Source: Oscillospiraceae bacterium (GTDB lineage: Bacteria > Bacillota > Clostridia > Oscillospirales > Oscillospiraceae). Taken from it: a stretch of 8,766 nt of DNA. The position numbers and the translations under genes are program-made. The stretch covers positions 1 through 8,766 of the forward strand of contig JAEDJR010000078.1 in the NCBI GenBank assembly GCA_016296235.1, in the 5' to 3' direction. Below, piece by piece: positions 1 through 4,442 of the stretch; position 1 is the first letter of the stretch; every line of letters begins with the position of its first letter. The notes beneath the pieces are model-generated. The model saw only the letters and a program-made list of their open reading frames with translations. It was not told the DNA's origin and did not search any database.

Positions 1-1076
1 GTGTCGCTGTGGCCGCCGGAGCCGCCCATGATGGAGCCGCCGGAATCGGTGTGGACGTTGACATTGAAGTCTGTGTCAATCTCCGTGGCGCCCAGAATGA
101 CCACATCCAAACTGTCCACCACGGCGCTGCGGCTGCCGGGGGCGGCGTAGTGCTGGGCGGAGATTTCCTGATGGCGGGGGTCGTCCCGGAGGGATTCCAC
201 CGCCTGCAGGTCAAAGCACTGCACGTCCAGCAGGGAGCGGAAGCACCCGGCCCGGAGCATGTCCACCATATAACCGGTGATGCCGCCGAGACCGAAGCTG
301 CCCTGAATGCCCTCGGCCACCATGATATCCTTGAGGAACTTGGCGGCGGCCAGGGACGCGCCGCCGGCGCCGGTCTGGAAGGAGAAGCCGTCCTTCAGGA
401 GCCCGGAATAGCGGATGACCTGGGCAGCCTGGGAGGCCATGACCAGGCCCACGGGATCCCGGGTGATGCGGGTGGTGCCGGAGACAATGCCCTTGGGATC
501 GCCGATGGCGTCCACGGTGACCACATAGTCCACATCCGTCTCCGGAATGGACCAGTCCTGCAGAGGGTAGGGTACCAGATTGTCGGTGATGACCACCACT
601 TTTTTGGCGTACCGGGCGTCGGCAAAGGCGTAGCCCAGACTGCCGCAGGCGGATTTTCCGTACTTGCCGGAGCAGTTGCCCATGGGATCGGCCGTGGGCG
701 CGGCAATGAAGGCCACGTCGATGGGGGTGCGTCCCAGGGCGATATCCCGGGGCCGGCCGCCATGGGTGCGGAACTCCACCGGCGTGTCCAGAATCCCCTG
801 AGAGACGGCCCGGCCGACAGTAGCGGCCATGTAGTTGCACTGCAGCTTCGTCACCACGTGGTTCCGGATGTGCTCCAGAATGGGGGCATGGACGTCAAAG
901 ATGGAACTGGCGTTGACGGTCAGCTCCCGGATTCCCAGGTTGGCAATCTCCTCCAGCACCATGTTCAGCACATGGTCGCCGTTGCGCAGATGGTGGTGAA
1001 AGGAGACGGTCATGCCGTCTCGCAGACCGGTCAGACCGATGGCCTCCCGCAGGGAGCCAACAAGCTTGCTGTTCAT
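1..1076 (-). CDS. citF: Citrate lyase alpha subunit (citrate:acetyl-ACP CoA-transferase-type), 3' end cut by window edge
   Basis: The open frame runs from an ATG at 1076 off the left edge and gives the first 358 residues of a protein normally about 510 long. CitF exchanges the acetyl group on the lyase acyl carrier protein for citrate, forming citryl-ACP and releasing acetate, in the cytoplasmic CitDEF complex. Recognisable stretches, matched from memory to enterobacterial CitF, are DGMTVSFHHHLRNGD (about 20-34), CGSLGYAFADARYAKKVV, GLGGITGYMVDML and the last visible segment FNVNVHTDSGGSIMGGSGGH. The start is fixed by AGGGAGG at 1084-1090, 7 nt upstream, and by an ATGA overlap with the citE stop. 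It lacks the roughly 50-residue N-terminal extension of the E. coli protein, so the family core begins almost at once. A citramalate lyase alpha subunit is a possible alternative, because that enzyme is homologous. Confidence 0.95.
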   Translation of the reverse strand, partial: MNSKLVGSLREAIGLTGLRDGMTVSFHHHLRNGDHVLNMVLEEIANLGIRELTVNASSIFDVHAPILEHIRNHVVTKLQCNYMAATVGRAVSQGILDTPVEFRTHGGRPRDIALGRTPIDVAFIAAPTADPMGNCSGKYGKSACGSLGYAFADARYAKKVVVITDNLVPYPLQDWSIPETDVDYVVTVDAIGDPKGIVSGTTRITRDPVGLVMASQAAQVIRYSGLLKDGFSFQTGAGGASLAAAKFLKDIMVAEGIQGSFGLGGITGYMVDMLRAGCFRSLLDVQCFDLQAVESLRDDPRHQEISAQHYAAPGSRSAVVDSLDVVILGATEIDTDFNVNVHTDSGGSIMGGSGGHSD

Positions 1077-1954
1077 TGCAGATCCTCCCTTCCGATTCCT
1101 AGCTCCCGGGCCATGTCCAGGGTCTGCCTGGCCCGGGCCACAATGGGAGCGTCAATCATCTTGCCGTGCAGAGCGATGGCACCGCGGCCCTGTTCCTTGG
1201 CCAGGGCGATGGCGTCCATGACCTCGAAGGCATAGCGGATTTCCTTGACGGTGGGGCTGAACACCTGGTTGATGACCTCCACATGGCGGGGAGAGATGGC
1301 GGCCTTTCCGGTGAAGCCCAGGGCCTTGGCGTAGGCGGCGTCGGTGCGGATGCCCTCGTCGTCGTTGACATCGGTGAAGGGGGTGTCGTAGACGGCCACA
1401 TTGGCGGCACGGGCGGCCACCACCAGCCGGTGCCGGGCATAGTCAATCTCCCGGCCCTCCTTGGTGCGCTGGCACTGCAGGTCGGCGGTCAGATCCTCGG
1501 CGCCCAGGAACAGGGCGGCCACCCGGCTGCGGGCCGAGGCGATGGCAAAGGCGTTCTCCACACCCAACGCTGTTTCAATCAGGGGCATGAGTCCCACGGT
1601 GTTGGGGGCAAAGCCCAGTTGCTGTTCCACCAGGGTGATGTAGTCGTCGGCGGCCTCCACATCGGCGGCGCAGTTGGTCTTGGGCAGCAGGATCAGAGCC
1701 GGCTTCTGAGGCAGCACCTCGTCCAGATCCTCTTTCCAGTAGGGGGTGTCGATGGAGTTGATGCGGACGATGGTCTCACAGCCCCGGAAGTCCAGGCCGC
1801 GCATGGTGTTGCGCACCAGAATCCGGGCGGCGTCCTTCTCCGCCGGGGCCACGGCGTCCTCCAGGTCGAAGATCACGGCGTCTGCCCCCAGGCAGCTGCC
1901 GTTAATCAGCATGTTCGGGGTATTGCCGGGCAAAAACAGCATGGAACGGCGCAT
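1073..1954 (-). CDS. citE: Citrate lyase beta subunit (citryl-ACP lyase)
   Basis: This 293-residue protein is full length for CitE, which cleaves citryl-ACP to oxaloacetate and regenerates acetyl-ACP. It belongs to the HpcH/HpaI aldolase/CitE TIM-barrel family. Visible motifs in order are the N-terminal RRSMLFLPGN (2-11), FDLEDAVAP (29-37), IVRIN (62-66) with the family's substrate-contacting arginine, LPKT (90-93), LIETALGV (125-132) and FLGAEDLTADL (149-159). Glu127 and Asp154 are the expected Mg2+ ligands. GKAAISPRH (216-224) is the usual late signature. The citD stop and this ATG share one base (TGATG), and the 3' end overlaps citF, so the three subunits are translationally coupled. A purine-rich AAGGAGGAAGG lies just upstream of the start. 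One small oddity is Gln160 after TADL, where I recall glycine in common homologues. The substrate could be citramalate rather than citrate. Confidence 0.96.
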   Translation of the reverse strand: MRRSMLFLPGNTPNMLINGSCLGADAVIFDLEDAVAPAEKDAARILVRNTMRGLDFRGCETIVRINSIDTPYWKEDLDEVLPQKPALILLPKTNCAADVEAADDYITLVEQQLGFAPNTVGLMPLIETALGVENAFAIASARSRVAALFLGAEDLTADLQCQRTKEGREIDYARHRLVVAARAANVAVYDTPFTDVNDDEGIRTDAAYAKALGFTGKAAISPRHVEVINQVFSPTVKEIRYAFEVMDAIALAKEQGRGAIALHGKMIDAPIVARARQTLDMARELGIGREDLQ

Positions 1955-2226
1955 CAGTCCTTCCTCCTTCCACGCAGGACGGCGGTCTCCACCCGGGCGC
2001 GGATGACGCAGTCCAGAGCGCCCCGATCCACCACATGGATATGGGCGTTTTCAACCTGAAGCTGGGTCAGAACATCACGCACAGTGGCTTCAATGGCGTC
2101 GCCGAACTGTCCGAGCACCACGGACTCCAGCTCCAGTTCGATTCCCTGTGCCTGAGGCTCAATTTCCACATAGACGTCACTGGATTCCAGCGTGCCGGCA
2201 GATGCGGCGCGAATGATTTCTGTCAT
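1954..2226 (-). CDS. citD: Citrate lyase acyl carrier protein (gamma subunit)
   Basis: CitD carries the 2'-(5''-triphosphoribosyl)-3'-dephospho-CoA prosthetic group on a serine and shuttles acetyl and citryl groups between CitF and CitE. The signature AGTLESSD near the N-terminus contains the attachment serine (Ser15 from this start), and QFGDAI and GALDCVIRARVE match the conserved middle and C-terminal parts of the family. Two in-frame ATGs exist, at 2235 and 2226. The ribosome-binding sequence GGGAG (2236-2240) abuts the first but lies 9 nt upstream of the second, so I chose 2226 (90 aa). The longer form would be 93 aa. It is the first gene of the leftward citDEF unit and its stop shares a base with the citE start. 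Conversion to holo-protein would need CitG and CitX homologues not present here. Confidence 0.94.
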   Translation of the reverse strand: MTEIIRAASAGTLESSDVYVEIEPQAQGIELELESVVLGQFGDAIEATVRDVLTQLQVENAHIHVVDRGALDCVIRARVETAVLRGRRKD

Positions 2227-2250
2227 AGACTTCATCTCCCATTGTTCTAT

Positions 2251-2261
2251 ATCAATTTGAT
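2251..2261. promoter_or_regulatory. Short palindrome over the predicted citD start site (candidate operator)
   Basis: ATCAA-T-TTGAT is a perfect 5+1+5 inverted repeat. It falls across the predicted transcription start of the leftward promoter (about 2257-2259), a position where a bound repressor would block citDEF. The surroundings are AT-rich, so a chance palindrome of this size is quite possible. No regulator gene lies next to it in this window. Confidence 0.3.
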
Positions 2262-2264
2262 TTT

Positions 2265-2293
2265 ATTATATAATACAATTTTCGATCTTGCAA
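2265..2293 (-). promoter_or_regulatory. Leftward promoter for citDEF
   Basis: Reading the minus strand, TTGCAA (2293-2288, 4 of 6 to the sigma-A -35 consensus) is followed by a 17-bp spacer and a perfect TATAAT (2270-2265). Transcription would start near 2258, leaving a leader of about 30 nt that contains the GGGAG ribosome-binding site of citD. The -35 hexamer is self-complementary and is also the -35 box of the opposing citC promoter. Confidence 0.7.
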
Positions 2294-2316
2294 TGGATTT
2301 TTGCGTTCGATATAAT
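2288..2316 (+). promoter_or_regulatory. Rightward promoter for citC
   Basis: TTGCAA (2288-2293), a 17-bp spacer and a perfect TATAAT (2311-2316) form a sigma-A type promoter that mirrors the leftward one exactly. Transcription would start near 2322-2324, inside the AAGGAGG ribosome-binding site (2323-2329), so the leader would be only about 14 nt. That is short but still leaves most or all of the Shine-Dalgarno sequence. A second TATAAT at 2269-2274 on this strand has no credible -35 box but would give a longer leader. Confidence 0.6.
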
Positions 2317-2336
2317 GAGAAAAAGGAGGTCATGCC

Positions 2337-3323
2337 ATGGAAGTGGAATTGACCCGGAATCTGCAGGGGTGGCAGCGCAGCCAGTGGTCAGAGTTCCTGA
2401 CCCGTGCCGGTCTGGACAGCACGGAGCCGGTGGAGCTTACGGCGCTGCTCTGGGAGGACGGAGAACTGGCGGCCACGGGCTCCCGGCAGGGGAATGTCCT
2501 CAAGTGCATCGCGGTGGATCAGGCGCGGCAGGGGGAGGGCCTGACGGCCACGCTCCTGACCAGCCTGCGGCAGGAGGCCTTCTCCTGCGGTCTGCGGCAT
2601 CTGTTTTTGTATACGAAGCCCCAGAATGAAGCCATGTTTTCCTCTCTGTTTTTCTATCCCGTGGCGGGAACCGACCGGGCTTTGCTGATGGAGGACCGGA
2701 AAAATGGGGTGGAGGCGTTTCTCGAAGGTCTGGAGAGGCCCTGCCGCACCGGTGTGATTGGAGCTGCGGTGATGCACTGCAATCCCTTTACCCGGGGACA
2801 TCGCTGGCTCATCGAGACGGCGGCAGGGGAGTGCGACTGGATGTATGTCTTCGTCCTGTCGGAGGAACAGGGCCGCTTTCCGGCGGCGGACCGCCTGGAA
2901 CTGGTGCGGCAGGGGACGGCGGATCTGCCCAATGTGACCGTGGCGCCCACGGGGCCTTACCTGATTTCCCAGGCTACCTTTCCCACGTATTTTCTCAAGG
3001 ACAAGACTCAGGCGGCGGACGTGCAGTGCCTGCTGGATATCGAAGTATTCACCCGGTATTTTGTTCCGTATTTTGGAATTACCCGCCGTTATGTGGGCAC
3101 AGAGCCCCTGTGTCCCGTGACGAACCGCTATAACCAGGTTCTGGCGGAACAGCTGCCCCGGGCCGGTGTGGAGCTGCGGCAATTGCAGCGGCTGGAGGCA
3201 GGAGAGAATCCCGTCAGTGCCAGCGCTGTCCGCGCCCTGCTGGGAAAGGGACAGCCGGAGGCGCTCAGGGCCCTGGTGCCCGATACAACCTATGCCTATC
3301 TGCAGGCCCATGATTTGATTTAG
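2337..3323 (+). CDS. citC: [Citrate (pro-3S)-lyase] ligase (citrate lyase synthetase)
   Basis: CitC uses ATP and acetate to acetylate the prosthetic-group thiol of CitD, switching citrate lyase on. The 328-residue length is usual for the family. Residues 1 to about 120 form a GNAT-like N-terminal domain (CIAVDQARQGEGLTATLL, 57-74). The C-terminal nucleotidyltransferase domain opens with AAVMHCNPFTRGHRWLIE (143-160), in which NPFTRGH is the HxGH-type nucleotide-binding motif with His155. ISQATFPTYFLK (210-221) and NPVSASAVRALL (291-302), the ISxSxVR-like motif, complete the signature. AAGGAGG at 2323-2329, 7 nt before the ATG, supports the start. The gene is divergent from citDEF, whereas the order I know best is citCDEF on one strand. 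The stop codon lies within the ribosome-binding site of the next gene, so the two are probably cotranscribed and translationally coupled. Confidence 0.95.
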   Translation: MEVELTRNLQGWQRSQWSEFLTRAGLDSTEPVELTALLWEDGELAATGSRQGNVLKCIAVDQARQGEGLTATLLTSLRQEAFSCGLRHLFLYTKPQNEAMFSSLFFYPVAGTDRALLMEDRKNGVEAFLEGLERPCRTGVIGAAVMHCNPFTRGHRWLIETAAGECDWMYVFVLSEEQGRFPAADRLELVRQGTADLPNVTVAPTGPYLISQATFPTYFLKDKTQAADVQCLLDIEVFTRYFVPYFGITRRYVGTEPLCPVTNRYNQVLAEQLPRAGVELRQLQRLEAGENPVSASAVRALLGKGQPEALRALVPDTTYAYLQAHDLI

Positions 3324-3334
3324 GAGGGAAACTC

Positions 3335-4264
3335 ATGCAGGATCTTCAGAGAAGCCATATCCTCAGCACCTATTTTGCGCCCCGGGGCCACAGCCGTATG
3401 TACGCCCTGGGCATCCAGCTGGCCCAGCTGTACCTGTCGCCCTTTGACAAGCTCATCGGTATCATCGGGGAGGCCGGTTCCGGCAAAAGCGCTCTGATTC
3501 GCGGTATGTTCCCGGGTCTGGAGCTGACCAACGACGACGACGGCGTCTATGTCCGGCCCTTGCCGCTGCTGGAGCAGGATATGGAGCGGGGCTTCTTCAC
3601 GCCCCATACCTACCATGTGGACATTCGGTTCGAAAACGGCTTCACGCAGATGAGCGAGCTGGCCGATGCCATCACGGAGGCTCTCCACCGGGGCAAACGA
3701 GTTATTGTGGAGCACTTTGACCTGGTATATCCCCTGCTGCGGACAAAAGCCGACCTGCTCATCGGCGTGGGAGAGGAGGTAGTCATCACCCGGCCGACGC
3801 TCTTTGGCCCCGAGCCCCAGGAGGTCTATAACATTGTCTACCGCTCCCTGCCTTACCGGCTTATGGCCCACACGGCGGAGGATCTGTGCGAATTCTGTAT
3901 GCCCCCCGAGGAGCTGGCCCGGTGCGGCCATGACGATGTGAAGCACGGCTTCGTGATCTCCTTCCCGGATTATCCGCCGCAGATTGACCTGGTGGAGCTG
4001 GAGAAAAAGGTCTATGATCTGATCCGGCAGGATCTGCCCATCACCTATCAGGATGAAAACCATGTGTCCATCGGCGGTGCCAGCCATCCCTGCACCGGCC
4101 CGAGAATCCATGTCAGCAGTACCGGTCAGATCAAGGACTTCCATCTGCTATACCATTATGTGCATGATCTGCGCAATAAACGGTATCTGATGGTGGGCTG
4201 TGTCGGAAAGGAAAATCTGGACTATCTTCGCAGATTGGATGAAATGCACCGCGAATCAATATAA
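3335..4264 (+). CDS. P-loop NTPase fused to an alanyl-tRNA-editing (SAD/AlaX)-like domain; function unknown
   Basis: The 309-residue protein has two visible parts. The N-terminal half holds a Walker A motif GEAGSGKS (45-52) followed by ALIRGMFPGLE, and a hydrophobic strand ending in acidic residues, RVIVEHFDLVY (122-132), that could act as Walker B. The C-terminal half resembles the editing domain of alanyl-tRNA synthetase and AlaX: MAHTAEDL (177-184), an LVELEKKVYDLIRQDLPI helix (219-236) and HPCTGPRIHVSSTGQIKDF (251-269), which parallels the CGGTHV...TGEIG..K motif. The metal-ligand pattern is altered: HxxxD (179-183) instead of HxxxH, and C-x5-H (253, 259) instead of C-x3-H. C185, C188, C197, H199 and H204 may form a further metal site. 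I recall similar clostridial proteins being named for the AlaRS 'second additional domain'. AGGAGGG (3322-3328) overlaps the citC stop and supports the start. Its link to citrate lyase is unknown. Confidence 0.85.
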   Translation: MQDLQRSHILSTYFAPRGHSRMYALGIQLAQLYLSPFDKLIGIIGEAGSGKSALIRGMFPGLELTNDDDGVYVRPLPLLEQDMERGFFTPHTYHVDIRFENGFTQMSELADAITEALHRGKRVIVEHFDLVYPLLRTKADLLIGVGEEVVITRPTLFGPEPQEVYNIVYRSLPYRLMAHTAEDLCEFCMPPEELARCGHDDVKHGFVISFPDYPPQIDLVELEKKVYDLIRQDLPITYQDENHVSIGGASHPCTGPRIHVSSTGQIKDFHLLYHYVHDLRNKRYLMVGCVGKENLDYLRRLDEMHRESI

Positions 4265-4284
4265 TAGAAACAGGGAATTCAATC

Positions 4285-4341
4285 CCGGGCGGCTGACCCG
4301 ATTGTTGTGTTTTTTCACAAGGATCGGGCGCAGCCGCCCGG
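4285..4341. terminator. Long GC-rich hairpin after the citC unit (possible terminator)
   Basis: CCGGGCGGCTG-a-CCCGAT (4285-4302) pairs with ATCGGG-cg-CAGCCGCCCGG (4323-4341), giving 17 base pairs interrupted by one small internal loop. Inside it TTGTG-TTTTTT-CACAA forms a second stem, making a 57-nt rod. It lies 20 bp past the stop of the P-loop gene and upstream of the feo promoter, where a terminator would be expected. No T-run follows directly on either strand; the nearest on the plus strand is at 4355-4360, 13 nt away. Its action as an intrinsic terminator is therefore uncertain. Confidence 0.5.
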
Positions 4342-4372
4342 CGTAGTTCTCCATATTTTTCTTCGGTGTCTC

Positions 4373-4401
4373 TTGACATTTTTCGTTCCTGTGCGTATAC
4401 T
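4373..4401 (+). promoter_or_regulatory. Promoter of the feo operon
   Basis: A perfect TTGACA (4373-4378), a 17-bp spacer and TATACT (4396-4401, 5 of 6) make this a strong sigma-A type promoter. Transcription would start near 4408, giving a leader of about 35 nt to the feoAB ATG at 4443. Confidence 0.85.
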
Positions 4402-4409
4402 GGAACCGC

Positions 4410-4430
4410 TTAGTTAGTCATGACAAACAA
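4410..4430. promoter_or_regulatory. Palindromic operator just downstream of the feo promoter
   Basis: GTTAGTCATGACAAAC (4413-4428) is an inverted repeat with 7 of 8 pairs complementary, flanked by TTA and AA. It covers roughly +3 to +22 of the predicted transcript, the classic position for repression. The TTAG...AAC flavour resembles DtxR/IdeR/MntR-type metalloregulator boxes, which commonly control feo genes in Gram-positive bacteria. The regulator identity is inference, as none is encoded in the window. Confidence 0.6.
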
Positions 4431-4442
4431 GGAGGTAATCCT

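Noticed and set aside
9..1235. Long plus-strand ORF (408 codons) over the left end
   Set aside because: It is antisense to citF and the end of citE. Its Gly/Ala/His-rich translation matches no family I know, while the minus strand gives an unmistakable CitF that simply lacks a stop inside the window.
1166..2059. Plus-strand ORF (297 codons) opposite citE and citD
   Set aside because: It is a low-complexity Gly/His/Val-rich shadow of two well-supported genes on the other strand.
2388..3311. Minus-strand ORF (307 codons) opposite citC
   Set aside because: It is a shadow of citC with no recognisable motif and Arg/Gln/His-rich composition.
4131..4379. Minus-strand ORF (82 codons) across the hairpin and feo promoter region
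   Set aside because: It runs through a strong inverted repeat, overlaps the end of the P-loop gene, and has no family resemblance or ribosome-binding site.
4265..4442. Riboswitch upstream of the feo operon
   Set aside because: The predicted leader after the promoter is only about 35 nt, too short for a known metal riboswitch. The larger hairpin lies upstream of the promoter.
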